DNA of 64,000 nt from an uncultured Lachnospiraceae bacterium. Lineage in GTDB: Bacteria > Bacillota > Clostridia > Lachnospirales > Lachnospiraceae. This document shows positions 52,531 to 62,268 of the stretch, in pieces; the stretch's first letter is position 1; each line of letters starts with the position of its first letter. The stretch spans positions 62,001 through 126,000 of the forward strand of contig CAJUHH010000012.1 in the NCBI GenBank assembly GCA_910585965.1, in the 5' to 3' direction. The position numbers were made by a program, and so were the translations under genes. The notes under the pieces are model-generated. The model was not told where the DNA came from. It did no database searches and saw only the letters and a list, made by a program, of their open reading frames with translations.

Positions 52531-54373
52531 TATCCGCCATATTCGAAGATGCCTGTTTGGTATTGTGGGAAATCTCCACGTTCCGCTCCACCACATCGGA
52601 AATACGTTGGATCTGGCTGACTGCGTTCGTTACAATTCCTACATTCCCTCTTACCATATCGGTCACTTTTTCCACATCGCTGCTTGCCGTCTCCATATTC
52701 TTTACTACCACGCCGAACGCTTCCGCCGTTCGGTCCGTAATTTCTTTTCCTTCCTCCACCGCATGGATCGAATTGGTAATCAGCTCATAGGTTTCCTTTG
52801 CCGCCTGTGCGCTCCTTGCCGCCAGTTCTCCTACCTGCGTCGCTACGACTGCAAAACCTTTTCCCATTTCCCCTGCTCTGGCTGCTTCAATCGATGCATT
52901 CAAAGAAAGCATATTGGTCTGTTGCGCAATGGAATTGATCTCGTCGATGATTTTCTCGATTTCTATCGACATATCGCTGATCCTTTGCATGGAGCCTTTC
53001 AGCAATTCCATCTGGGACTGGGTGTAAACGATCTTTTCTACCGTTTCTCCTGTTTCTGTCACAACGTTGCCGGACACTTCCACGCTGCTGTTCAGCTCCT
53101 GCGTCAACTGATCCATAATCTGCTTCAGGTCTTCCACTGCCCTTTCCTGTTCGCCGGTTCCATTGTAAATATAATCCGCGCTTTCCAAGGTTTCTCCCGA
53201 TACACGGTTTAAGTCCATGCAGGCATCTTTGACATTTTGAATCAGCATCTTGTTATTTTCTACATCGTCCTTTTGCTGATCCAACAGCTTTTCATTCTCC
53301 TCCATTTTTTGGCAGATACTTTCCACCATCTTATTAATGCTGCTGGAAAGCTGTATAAATTCCGGGTTTCCTTTTACATCCACGCGAATTGCAAAATTCC
53401 CTCCCGCAATTTCTTTCATGGAATCCGTAATTTGATCGATTCCCCGGACAATTTTGTCATCCACCATACGGTTGATCATAAGCAGCAGCAAGCCAAATAT
53501 AACCGCCATACTGATCAGCACTACAATCGTCTGATTATTCCTCTCTGCATAATATTCCCCGGCAGGCATAAAAGTTCCGATAATCCGGCCATCGTATTCT
53601 TCTGCCAGATAATAGCCCCTTTTCCCGTCAACAACTGCCTTTCCCTTTCCCGTAAACCCCGCCGGGAATCCTGCATCCGTAGCGGAAGTTCCGATCAAAG
53701 CCTCCTTCTGGTGCGCCAGTATTTGTCCGCTTTCTTTATCGATGGCATAAATATATCCGTTCTCGCCAAAATCAATATCCTTTAAAACCACATCTATCTC
53801 GGTACCGGCAAGCATTGTTTCCAGCACTTCAGGGCGTACGCCCACCTGCACAAGCCCGGGGGCATCCTTTCTTGCCACTCCGATATACTGCATAACCACG
53901 CCTTCCGCTACATTTACCTGAGGTTCCTGCACGATTTCTATCGAAGGGTCATCCACGATCACCATAAATGCGTTTGACTGTTCCCCGCTCTTCATATCAA
54001 ACCCGACGTAAGCATCTATCGTGCTTTCGGTTATAATCCCTTCTTCATCGATGACATGGAGTTCATTTACCATCAGCCTGTCTTTTATCTCATTCAGTTT
54101 TGCCTTATCTTTTATCATGGACTGGTCTGCAGCAATCATGTCCGCAAAAGCTCTTGTTTTCGCCAGGTTATCCTGACTCAGATTCTCCGTAAGGTTCTTA
54201 ATGCTCTCTTCGTTCCCTGCTAATTTTTCTTTTACGCTTTCCAGCTTTGCAACGCTTGACGCTGTATTGCTTCTCTGGCTCACGACTGTCTGAAGTATAA
54301 AAACAGATGCAATCGTCACCAAAAAAGCCGCCAGCATATACATTGAAAGACGTTTGGTAAAAATTTTTTTCAT
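52499..54373 (-). CDS. Methyl-accepting chemotaxis protein with Cache-type sensor
   Basis: 624 residues. Membrane helix at about 9-30, a sensor of about 240 residues with a Cache-like region (VDVVLKDIDFGENGYIYAID then GTSATDAGF), second helix near 290-312, HAMP, and signalling domain with tip IAQQTNMLSLNASIEAARAG. A small extra helix region (about 375-420) precedes the methylation helices. Same sensor type as the neighbouring diguanylate cyclase and receptor, suggesting related ligands. Stop codon TAG. Confidence 0.9.
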   Translation of the reverse strand: MKKIFTKRLSMYMLAAFLVTIASVFILQTVVSQRSNTASSVAKLESVKEKLAGNEESIKNLTENLSQDNLAKTRAFADMIAADQSMIKDKAKLNEIKDRLMVNELHVIDEEGIITESTIDAYVGFDMKSGEQSNAFMVIVDDPSIEIVQEPQVNVAEGVVMQYIGVARKDAPGLVQVGVRPEVLETMLAGTEIDVVLKDIDFGENGYIYAIDKESGQILAHQKEALIGTSATDAGFPAGFTGKGKAVVDGKRGYYLAEEYDGRIIGTFMPAGEYYAERNNQTIVVLISMAVIFGLLLLMINRMVDDKIVRGIDQITDSMKEIAGGNFAIRVDVKGNPEFIQLSSSINKMVESICQKMEENEKLLDQQKDDVENNKMLIQNVKDACMDLNRVSGETLESADYIYNGTGEQERAVEDLKQIMDQLTQELNSSVEVSGNVVTETGETVEKIVYTQSQMELLKGSMQRISDMSIEIEKIIDEINSIAQQTNMLSLNASIEAARAGEMGKGFAVVATQVGELAARSAQAAKETYELITNSIHAVEEGKEITDRTAEAFGVVVKNMETASSDVEKVTDMVRGNVGIVTNAVSQIQRISDVVERNVEISHNTKQASSNMADITGKLLEIVE

Positions 54374-54460
54374 GATATTTTTTCCTTTCCCGTCACATTG
54401 CAGCCCTATCCACTCATTTCCAAAACCCTTTGCCTTCTAAGATCCCCTCAGATCCACGCT

Positions 54461-54685
54461 CTACTTGTCTTCCTCCATAACAACTGCAAAAAATTTAGCC
54501 ATAAGCGGGATATATGTCGCCGCAAAAACAATAGCCGCCATGCAGCATGCCCGGTTCCTGTTCTTTTCCGGTATCCGCATTCCAGCCAAGACCCCTATAG
54601 AAAAGAGACAAAACTTTATCATTGCCAAATCCTTCCAACTGCTTTTTTCCAAATACCGATCCGCATAATCGAATAATTTACCCAT
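54461..54685 (-). CDS. Small conserved membrane protein (74 aa)
   Basis: 74 residues with two hydrophobic helices (about 22-36 and 48-66) around a basic loop. MGKLFDYADRYLEKSSWKDL followed by IKFCLFSIGVLAGM is typical of a small family widespread in Lachnospiraceae, sometimes labelled a phosphate permease without evidence. GGAGG lies 5 nt before the ATG. Its role is unknown. It sits between a receptor and a diguanylate cyclase gene. Confidence 0.78.
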   Translation of the reverse strand: MGKLFDYADRYLEKSSWKDLAMIKFCLFSIGVLAGMRIPEKNRNRACCMAAIVFAATYIPLMAKFFAVVMEEDK

Positions 54686-54748
54686 TCCATTCCTCCTTTT
54701 CTGATTACAGCCTTTCGTCTTCCATAATACTTTTCTGTTGTTTCCTGT

Positions 54749-56665
54749 TCACCTTGCTTTTTCTCCTTTTCTTCCCCTCTTATCTTCATACATTTTTGCA
54801 TCCGCTTCCTTTAGCATTTTCGGATAATCCAATTCTTTGAAACCCAAACTGTAGCCGAAGGAAAAACTAAGCGGAATCCTTAAGCCATTTTCCAGATATC
54901 CAAGACAATGTTTTCGGATAAAATCCAGCATCCGGAGCGCTTCCAGCAATTCCCCTTCCTCTTCATAGCCATAAAGGAACAGCACAAATTCATCGCCGCC
55001 CTGTCTTGCCGCAATGTTTTTATCCGCTCCGACAGTGCCGATTATATCTGCAATTTTTTGCAGATAAATATCTCCTTTTTCATGTCCATATGTATCATTG
55101 ATCTCTTTTAGTCCATCTGCATCCGCCACTACCATTGCACAGTAACATAATTTTTCAGGCTCGTCGACCAGCTCTGCCAGTTGAGTTTCCAGCCCTCTTC
55201 GGTTATACAGTCCTGTCAGCGGATCCATGTCTCTTTCGACTTCTATTTTCTTACGCTTTGTTATTTCCTCGGTTACATCGATGGCAACGCCAAATACTCC
55301 GTTTTCCTCTTCGATTTCTTCCAGCTTTACATACCGCCCGCGCTCTCCGCCGAGACTGTAAACCCCTTGTTCCTGCGGAACCGGATTTCGAAAAATACCC
55401 TCCATGAATTCCCTGAACTGATGGTAATTGGATGCCAGTTGTTCTGCTTTTTCATTGTCTAAAGAAAATATTCTTGGAATATATTCCGTAAAACGAACTT
55501 TTTTCATCTCTGCATGGTATTCGTATACCCCTATATACATATTGGTTTTGCTGAGGACATAAGACATTTTTTTATTATTGTTTAAAAGGCTTCTTACCAT
55601 ATTGTTAATGTAGTCGGACAACGCGGAAAATTCCACGCTGTTGCGGATATCGACCGCCTCATCCAGATTTCCGCCTGCAATCCTGCCGAGCTTCTCGTTC
55701 GCGCCATATATTCCGTTCACCACGTATTTGTCCATACACCATATCATAGCAAACGAGAGCGTGCATACGATCAGCAGCAATCCAAGGGTAAAAAAGAACA
55801 TATTTCCCGGGATCCGCTGGTAAAGCACATGGTTCGGCATAATCCGGCCCACATAAATCGTTCCGATCTGCCGAAATACGCAAAAAGAATCGACCCCGTT
55901 CACCTTTTCATGGAATCCTTTCCCCTCTGCCAATATATCGTCAAACGAAAGCCCGATATCCTCCAGTTTTCCGCCGACGACTTCTAAGTCCGTCGATCCC
56001 ACGATCTCTCCGCTTTCCTTGTCGATCGCATAATAATCCACCGCCGGATCAATCCGCAAAAGAGAAAATATATAGGAAAGTTCATTTTTTGCCATGGCTT
56101 GTGTAAAACGGATAGGTTCCATGCCCACCTGGACGATAAATTCGCCATTTTTGCTCCAAATTGCAGAATACTGCATCATCTTGCCCTCTGCCGTATTGGG
56201 CGTGACCTCTTGTACCAGTTCCAGCGATCTGTCTTCCAGCATAGGTTTGAAAAAATTCATCTGCTCTCCGGAATCAAAGGTAAAATCATAATATTCAGGA
56301 CATGTTCCTGCATAAATCCGTCCGTCCGTGTCAAAAATATGAATTTCATCCACTTCCATGAATTCTGCGATACGCTTCAATTCTTCTATATGATCCACTG
56401 CGGAAGGGTAGAGCTGAAGCATATAAGCGGTCATCTCCACATTATGTAAACAAGTCCTGCTATATTCCTGCCGGATCTCCTCGATCTCCTCCTCATTTTC
56501 TTTCAACGTCTGCTCAATCTGGTGAAAAGCTTGTAAGGCATCGTCCCTGGCTCTTCTTTGTTCGTTAAATATTTCTATGCTGCCGATGATAACCAATACT
56601 ACCACCATCAGAATCCACGAAATAATTGCCATATGCTTTCTGATGATCTCTTTTAACGTCTTCAC
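54749..56665 (-). CDS. Membrane diguanylate cyclase with Cache-like sensor
   Basis: 638 residues. Membrane helix (about 12-32), sensor of about 250 residues, second helix near 280-300, HAMP-like segment, a PAS-like region (about 375-475), then GGDEF domain: MDPLTGLYNRRGLETQL and RQGGDEFVLFLYG. The active motif is intact, so it should make cyclic di-GMP from GTP. The inhibitory RxxD site normally ahead of the motif is absent (ADKN in its place), so product inhibition is unlikely. It shares its sensor layout with the receptors on both sides. Confidence 0.9.
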   Translation of the reverse strand: MKTLKEIIRKHMAIISWILMVVVLVIIGSIEIFNEQRRARDDALQAFHQIEQTLKENEEEIEEIRQEYSRTCLHNVEMTAYMLQLYPSAVDHIEELKRIAEFMEVDEIHIFDTDGRIYAGTCPEYYDFTFDSGEQMNFFKPMLEDRSLELVQEVTPNTAEGKMMQYSAIWSKNGEFIVQVGMEPIRFTQAMAKNELSYIFSLLRIDPAVDYYAIDKESGEIVGSTDLEVVGGKLEDIGLSFDDILAEGKGFHEKVNGVDSFCVFRQIGTIYVGRIMPNHVLYQRIPGNMFFFTLGLLLIVCTLSFAMIWCMDKYVVNGIYGANEKLGRIAGGNLDEAVDIRNSVEFSALSDYINNMVRSLLNNNKKMSYVLSKTNMYIGVYEYHAEMKKVRFTEYIPRIFSLDNEKAEQLASNYHQFREFMEGIFRNPVPQEQGVYSLGGERGRYVKLEEIEEENGVFGVAIDVTEEITKRKKIEVERDMDPLTGLYNRRGLETQLAELVDEPEKLCYCAMVVADADGLKEINDTYGHEKGDIYLQKIADIIGTVGADKNIAARQGGDEFVLFLYGYEEEGELLEALRMLDFIRKHCLGYLENGLRIPLSFSFGYSLGFKELDYPKMLKEADAKMYEDKRGRKGEKAR

Positions 56666-56736
56666 GCCTTACTCCCTCCAGTCCCTATCAACACCTTCCC
56701 CTTAAGAATATATGTATATTGCTGTCCGTATCACTA

Positions 56737-58791
56737 TCAGCCGCTTATTTTAAAATTCTTCATCTCCTGTTCCAGCCCCCCTGAAATCTCTGTAAGGCTG
56801 TTCACTTCATTGCGGATATTTCCAAGCTCATCTTCCAAGGAAGCAATCACTTCACCGGACAAACTTTCCGTATTCTGCGAAATGTCGCGTATTCTTTGTA
56901 CTGCTTGGATAATCGCATGATCGATTTCATACATTTCTGCAATCAGCCCGTCAATCGCATTTGCCGAACTGCTCGTCTGGCCGGCCATTTCCTGGTAGCT
57001 TCCAAATATCTCCTCTACTTTCTGTGCAGCTTCCATCTGTACCGCCATAGAATCTTTTACTTTTTCGATGTCGAGAACCGTTGTTTCAATCTCCCGGCAC
57101 AGTTCTGCAATAATTTTCTCGATCTTCCCTGTGGCGGACGTAGAATCCGCAGCAAGCCTGCCAATCGATTCCGCCACAACAGCAAACCCCCTTCCAGCCT
57201 CTCCTGCCCTGGCCGCTTCAATGCTGGCATTCAGGGATAAAAGCTCTGTTTCCGAAGAAATATCGCTGATAGCGCCCACAATATCCGCAATCTTTTCGGA
57301 ATAAGCCTCCAGCGTCTTTATTCTGTGATAAGATTGCTCCACATTCCGTTCCACATGCTCATTCTGCTTCTTTAGCTCCTGAACGCTTTCCTCGCCCTTC
57401 CTGCCAGAATGAATCGCATTTTGGGCTTCTCCAAGCAAAATCCCGCTCCTGTCCTTCAATTCCCTGAAATCATTCTCCATATCTGCCATTTTGTCCACGA
57501 CTCTGCTTACATCTTCCGTCTGTTCTTCTGTTCCCACTGTTATTTCCTTCAGCGACGCGCCGATAGCTTCCATATTGCCCTCGATATGCTGCAGCTTGCC
57601 GGAGCATACTGCCAGTTCTTCCGCAGAAGCCATAATCCTGCCAAGGATGCCAGAAATCTTTCCCGCCATCGTATTAAAGCTTCCTGCCAGAAGCCCTACT
57701 TCATTCCCGCTTTCTTCCTCAGCCCTGATCGAAAAATCCCCTTCTGCCGCTTCCCCAATCAAGCCGGTAATAACTGTCAGCGGCCTTGTCAGTCTGCGGG
57801 CAAGAACAACCATGATAAAAAGTGCTATCGCTACGCCCACCGCCAGGATAACAGCCGCCGCCTTCAACATTCCGTTGACTGTCGCCATGGCCGCGCTTTT
57901 TTTATGCAACGTAACCAATGACCAAGAGTCCGACTCGCCTTTCAAGGGAATTGCCGTATAGCTGGCATAATAAGTATCCCCTTCATAAGAAATTTTGCTG
58001 CTGCCGCTGTTTCCTTTCATTACCTCCCCGATCATCTGCCCAAACTCTTCCGAAACCTCCAGCGGAATCTGCTCTGTAATAATATTTCCCTCCGCATCCT
58101 TCTTCACAGCCCCCGCCCCATCCTTTACTGAGACAGTTCTTACCATCTCCTGGTAATTATACTGCTCCTCGATCTGCTGCGCATTCGGATGCGCCACTAC
58201 CACTCCTTCCCCATCGATGACAAAAGAGAGCCTCCCGTCCTTCTCCTGAGAATACTCTCCGATCAGGTTCTGCAAAAAATCCAGCTTCATATCCGCCGCA
58301 TAGATCCCTACCAGCTCTTCCCCTTTGTACATGGGAAAAAAGATAGAAGCGCAAGGCATGCCCGTAGCGACGGAATAATAAGATTTCGATATAAACGGCT
58401 TTTTCTCCGACATCGTCTGTATAAACCACCACCTCGTAGACCGGTCCGCCAATTCGCCCTGGGAGCGCCCGGTCTGCATGCCGTCCGTTCCTTGTATGTA
58501 AATCTGCTCCAAATAATCATTTCTCGCAACACACTGTGCCAAAACCGCAGTCTGTATTTCCGTATCCATAGTCAGAATACTGGGATTTTCCGCCAGTTCC
58601 TCATTCACGCTGTATGCCCCATCCATAAACACGCCTATTTCCCCTGCCAGCAGGTCGGAAATATCCTCGTTTCTCGAATAGACGTCCTTTTCATAAGCGG
58701 TCATAAATATCGCCAGAATCATCGCCGCAAGTAAGCAAATAACCGCTATTACAAGAATCAGCATCTGTTTTAAAATACTTTTTTTCTTCAT
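56737..58791 (-). CDS. Methyl-accepting chemotaxis protein with double-Cache sensor and divergent tip
   Basis: About 684 residues from the ATG at 58791. Membrane helix (about 8-28), a dCache sensor of about 280 residues (STRWWFIQTMSEKKPFISKS, then YYSVATGMPCASIFFP), second helix near 320-340, HAMP, signalling domain. The tip reads ISSETELLSLNASIEAARAG where most receptors have QTN in place of ETE, so its contacts with CheA/CheW or mixed receptor trimers may differ. Stand-alone gene with its own start region; ligand probably an amino acid or other small molecule. Confidence 0.9.
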   Translation of the reverse strand: MKKKSILKQMLILVIAVICLLAAMILAIFMTAYEKDVYSRNEDISDLLAGEIGVFMDGAYSVNEELAENPSILTMDTEIQTAVLAQCVARNDYLEQIYIQGTDGMQTGRSQGELADRSTRWWFIQTMSEKKPFISKSYYSVATGMPCASIFFPMYKGEELVGIYAADMKLDFLQNLIGEYSQEKDGRLSFVIDGEGVVVAHPNAQQIEEQYNYQEMVRTVSVKDGAGAVKKDAEGNIITEQIPLEVSEEFGQMIGEVMKGNSGSSKISYEGDTYYASYTAIPLKGESDSWSLVTLHKKSAAMATVNGMLKAAAVILAVGVAIALFIMVVLARRLTRPLTVITGLIGEAAEGDFSIRAEEESGNEVGLLAGSFNTMAGKISGILGRIMASAEELAVCSGKLQHIEGNMEAIGASLKEITVGTEEQTEDVSRVVDKMADMENDFRELKDRSGILLGEAQNAIHSGRKGEESVQELKKQNEHVERNVEQSYHRIKTLEAYSEKIADIVGAISDISSETELLSLNASIEAARAGEAGRGFAVVAESIGRLAADSTSATGKIEKIIAELCREIETTVLDIEKVKDSMAVQMEAAQKVEEIFGSYQEMAGQTSSSANAIDGLIAEMYEIDHAIIQAVQRIRDISQNTESLSGEVIASLEDELGNIRNEVNSLTEISGGLEQEMKNFKISG

Positions 58792-59094
58792 ACCAAACCT
58801 CTTTCCTCTCGTATCCCATCGCAAGTCACAGCATGGCAATATCTGCACAAAACGGCTATTTTATCATTCAGTCATTCATTATTTTCCAATCTATCATAAT
58901 AAATGTGTAAATGCAATAACGAACCAGTCCCAATAACCTGCAATCTGTACCGTTTTTCAAAACTGCTTGCGCATCAGCATGCTTCATTATATCATATGTC
59001 TTAAAGAGGGACCCATCGCAGACGGGAGAATCCCTTGTGACCATTATATCATATATTCCAAAACAATAGTACGGTCATTCCAGGAGGCGGGAAA

Positions 59095-59910
59095 ATGAAT
59101 GAAAAAAGCAAACTGCTCACTATCGGCCAATTCGCGGCATTGCACGGCATTAACAAAAAAACTCTGATGTGGTACGACGAAATCGGCCTTTTTAAGCCTG
59201 CCGTTATCGACCCGCAAAACGGATACCGCTGTTATAATTACCATCAAAGCCCTATATTGGAAACGATCCTGCTGCTGCGGGAACTGGATGTGTCCATCAG
59301 CGAAATACAGGCATTTATGAAAAACCGTTCAGCCGAAAGCCTGAAATACCTTTTGGAAGAAAAAATAGCTGACCTGGACCGCAGCATGATCCATCTGCTG
59401 GGCATCCGAAAGACGTTATGCAACCGTCACCAAAATATGGTGACATTGATGACGATGGACCTGTCGGAGATAAGCGTTATCGAAAAAGATGAGCGCTGCC
59501 TGGTGACAGTCGACATAGACCGTTCCACCTCTTTTGAAAAAGAAGTGGAACTGATCACTGCTGAAACTGCCAAATACCAGCTCGGCCGTCTGCATGACGC
59601 TTCCTATGGTTCCATGATTCCTGTCACAAGTCTGCAAAACGGCAGTTTTGACAATTATTCCAAACTGTTTATCGAAATCCCATTCCTTACCCATAAAGAC
59701 GGTCTGCATATACAGCCCAAGGGAAGATATTTACGAGCCTTTCACAAAGGCAGATGGGAGGGCCTCCCGCAGCGGTACCAGGCAATCCTTGGTTATGCCC
59801 GCAGACAGGGGCTGGCTCTGTCCGGCTTTTCCTATGAAAAAGGCATCAATGAAACAGTCATCGACCGAATAGAAGATTACATTGTCCAGATAGAGATTCC
59901 TATTCTTTAA
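59095..59910 (+). CDS. MerR-family regulator with GyrI-like effector domain
   Basis: 271 residues. N-terminal MerR helix-turn-helix (LLTIGQFAALHGINKKTLMW, YDEIGLFKP), coiled helix (about 75-125), then a C-terminal domain resembling the GyrI/BltR-type multidrug-binding module (IPFLTHKDGLHIQPKGRYL). The ribosome-binding site is AGGAGG 8 nt upstream. Regulators of this type turn on efflux genes through promoters with 19-bp spacers. Such a promoter lies upstream of the MATE gene at 62 kb. Confidence 0.87.
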   Translation: MNEKSKLLTIGQFAALHGINKKTLMWYDEIGLFKPAVIDPQNGYRCYNYHQSPILETILLLRELDVSISEIQAFMKNRSAESLKYLLEEKIADLDRSMIHLLGIRKTLCNRHQNMVTLMTMDLSEISVIEKDERCLVTVDIDRSTSFEKEVELITAETAKYQLGRLHDASYGSMIPVTSLQNGSFDNYSKLFIEIPFLTHKDGLHIQPKGRYLRAFHKGRWEGLPQRYQAILGYARRQGLALSGFSYEKGINETVIDRIEDYIVQIEIPIL

Positions 59911-60035
59911 GCATATGGAAACACCAGCATTATTTGCCTTTCTCTGGGTTTTCTGGTTTGTTAAAGGTTCTCATCGTAAGTAAATGTTTATTCACTAATA
60001 TCCAAAAAACAAACCGCTTTCCAGCGGCATGTTTT

Positions 60036-60650
60036 CTATTCATTTTTCTTTTTTTTCGCTTTCTCCGGCTTTAAATAACCGCTCAAGCCAGTAGTCAGAA
60101 GCTGAAATATCGTATCCTCCGTTTCCTGGTCATCAGGAAGCGTTCCCTCTACCACATATTTCGCATACATTACCGTGGAAGTAAGGACATGGAGCCACAG
60201 CAAATCCTGATTAATCCGCTTCAGGCTTGGAAATACCGTCTGGAAAAGACGGACCATTCCGATAAAAGTATTAAAGTAACTCACGTCCCGGCTCTTATCA
60301 TATTTTGGAAAAAAAGCGCTGTCCCGGAACCGGTGGTAAAAAATCGTTTCGTCAGGATGACCTACCCAAAAACGGAAATACGGAAGCCACAAACCCTTCA
60401 CCGCCCCCATAGGATCGGCGAGCATAGTCAACGGATTCAACTTTAAGCGTTCAAAAATAGCCGCCGCCTGCTTATCCACGTAGGTAAAGCATTCCACGAT
60501 CAACTGGTCTTTACTGTCGAAATGGCGGTACACAGCCCCAGGAGTAATCCCTGCCAGATCGCTGACATTCTGAATCCGTACTCCTTCCAAGCCATACTGC
60601 CGTACTGCTTTCATTGTTGCAAAAATGATTCTGGTTCTAGTATCATCCAA
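60036..60650 (-). CDS. TetR-family transcriptional regulator
   Basis: About 204 residues. The helix-turn-helix reads VRIQNVSDLAGITPGAVYRH followed by FDSKDQL; the rest is a helical ligand domain. There is no ATG start: a TTG at 60650 has GAGAAGAGG 6 nt upstream and is preferred over a TTG two codons earlier that touches that site. It follows the MATE gene at 60740 by 90 nt on the same strand and could control it. Confidence 0.87.
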   Translation of the reverse strand: MDDTRTRIIFATMKAVRQYGLEGVRIQNVSDLAGITPGAVYRHFDSKDQLIVECFTYVDKQAAAIFERLKLNPLTMLADPMGAVKGLWLPYFRFWVGHPDETIFYHRFRDSAFFPKYDKSRDVSYFNTFIGMVRLFQTVFPSLKRINQDLLWLHVLTSTVMYAKYVVEGTLPDDQETEDTIFQLLTTGLSGYLKPEKAKKKKNE

Positions 60651-60739
60651 TGGCAACCTCTTCTCTCAAAAACATTTGCGTTCACTTACCATTTCTACTG
60701 CAATTATACACTGCCCCACTCTTATTGACAATACCTTTT

Positions 60740-62071
60740 TTAATATCCATACCTCTTCCTGTATTTCAGGAACATGAAAACGGACAAGGCAAGAGCCATC
60801 AGTTCTGCTGCCGGCGTCGCCAGCCAAATGCCGTTCACGCCAAAAAACAAAGGGAGCGCCAACATAGCGACCAGCATAAATACAAAGGATCTGGAAAATG
60901 CAAGGACAGCCGAAACTACTCCGTTGGATAATGCAGTGAACATTCCGCTGGCAAAAATATTGAAACCAATAAACAGCAGTGCGATCGTGCATATCCGATT
61001 CCCCGTCACCGCCAAACCGTATACCGGATTATCCGGCCGGGCAAAAACCGATACCAGCGGCCTGGTCAGCATAAACGAAGCCGCCACCGTAATGGCTGAA
61101 ATAAACATGATCACCCGGAAACTGGTCCCGACCAGCTTTTTTAATTTCTCATGATTCTGTTCCCCATAGTAATAACTGATCATCGGGGCCACCCCATAAG
61201 AATACCCGGTATACAAAGAACTGGCAAACATCAGCACATACATAATGATCGTAACGGCCGCAACGCCGTTCTCCCCCACATAACGCAGCATCGTCCAGTT
61301 GAACATCATCGTAATAATACCTGTCACGAGTGCAGTCGCCATTTCGGAACATCCGTTTGTCGCCGCATCAGCAAGGACTTTCCACCGAAACACAGGTTTT
61401 TTAAAATGCAGCAGACTTTTCTTCCTGCTAAAAACAAACAAGCCTGCAACTGCCGTCACGGAATACCCCATGCCCGTCGCGACCGCCGCGCCGCTGATTC
61501 CCATATGGAATACCGCGATAAACAGATAGTCAAGAATCATGTTCAACACGCCGCCTGCCACGGAGCAGACCAAAGAAAGCGTCGCTTTCTCGCTTGCAAT
61601 CATATAAAGCGTAAAATTATTCATCAAAAGAATCGGCACGGTAAATACCAGATAACGGCTTAAATATTCCACGCAATATCTTTCCACATCTGCGGACAAA
61701 TTCATTCCGGCAAAAATATGATCCATCGCCAGATACCCCGCCGCACACATCACCAGCCCCACAATTACATTCACTAAAATCAGGAACGTAAAGTCTTCTT
61801 TTGCTTCCCCGCTCTTCCCCTCCCCCATTTTTTTCATAATGACCGCGCTGCCTCCGGTGGCAAGCATCGTGGATATGGCCGTGACAAGCTGGATGATAGG
61901 CGCTGTCAGGTTGATCGACGAAAGCGCGTCCGTGCCGATCAGGTTCGAAACAAACAGACCGTCCACCATTGTATAAAAGGACATAAATACTGTCATGGCA
62001 ATGGTCGGGATGGCAAATTTCAAAATATTTTTTAATGTTACGGGTTTTCGATATACATTCTGGTTCTCCAT
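60740..62071 (-). CDS. MATE-family efflux transporter
   Basis: 443 residues, about twelve membrane helices in two halves: MVDGLFVSNLIGTDALSSIN in the first and MYVLMFASSLYTGYSYGVAP in the second. It is clearly related to the MATE protein at 48.4 kb and has the same length. A promoter with the spacing used by MerR proteins lies about 50 bp upstream. A TetR gene follows. Confidence 0.9.
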   Translation of the reverse strand: MENQNVYRKPVTLKNILKFAIPTIAMTVFMSFYTMVDGLFVSNLIGTDALSSINLTAPIIQLVTAISTMLATGGSAVIMKKMGEGKSGEAKEDFTFLILVNVIVGLVMCAAGYLAMDHIFAGMNLSADVERYCVEYLSRYLVFTVPILLMNNFTLYMIASEKATLSLVCSVAGGVLNMILDYLFIAVFHMGISGAAVATGMGYSVTAVAGLFVFSRKKSLLHFKKPVFRWKVLADAATNGCSEMATALVTGIITMMFNWTMLRYVGENGVAAVTIIMYVLMFASSLYTGYSYGVAPMISYYYGEQNHEKLKKLVGTSFRVIMFISAITVAASFMLTRPLVSVFARPDNPVYGLAVTGNRICTIALLFIGFNIFASGMFTALSNGVVSAVLAFSRSFVFMLVAMLALPLFFGVNGIWLATPAAELMALALSVFMFLKYRKRYGY

Positions 62072-62118
62072 ATATTCTTTCTCCTCGCTTTCCTTTCACA
62101 ATCTTATTGCTTTTTTTC

Positions 62119-62149
62119 AGCATAAACCGTACAGTCACTGAAAGGTCAA
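62119..62149 (-). promoter_or_regulatory. MerR-type promoter (19-bp spacer) of the MATE gene
   Basis: TTGACC (62144-62149) and TATGCT (62119-62124) on the minus strand are exactly 19 bp apart, too long for normal sigma-A contact. The dyad ACCGTACAGTCACTGAAAGGT (62126-62146, half-sites ACC-N-T-N-CAGT) fills the spacer, as in operators that MerR-family activators untwist. Confidence 0.72.
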
Positions 62150-62166
62150 GCGTTTTTGAAAAAATA

Positions 62167-62268
62167 TTATTCTACTGTTTTGATCCGTTCCACAAGGGAA
62201 AGCTGATTCAGCAAAGTGGATTTTCCACTGCCGGATGTCCCTGCCACGGCCACAAACTCCCCCTTCAC
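62167..62268 (-). pseudogene. Remnant of an ABC transporter ATP-binding protein
   Basis: A 33-codon frame beginning at GTG encodes KGEFVAVAGTSGSGKSTLLN, an unmistakable Walker A region of a MacB/LolD-type ABC ATPase, then ends at TAA a few codons later. Nothing else of the gene is present. Its GTG overlaps the stop of the XRE-AbrB gene. Most likely a deletion scar of a former downstream transporter gene. Confidence 0.75.

Noticed and set aside
7170..54463. Complete reassignment of TAG to an amino acid
   Set aside because: About nine genes with normal-length products end in TAG, including csoR with two TAG codons in a row. Only partial suppression or readthrough is compatible.
58986..59055. 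Two CATTATATCATAT direct repeats upstream of the MerR gene
   Set aside because: They are AT-rich and short, 57 bp apart, and could be chance or promoter-like sequence; not enough to call an operator.
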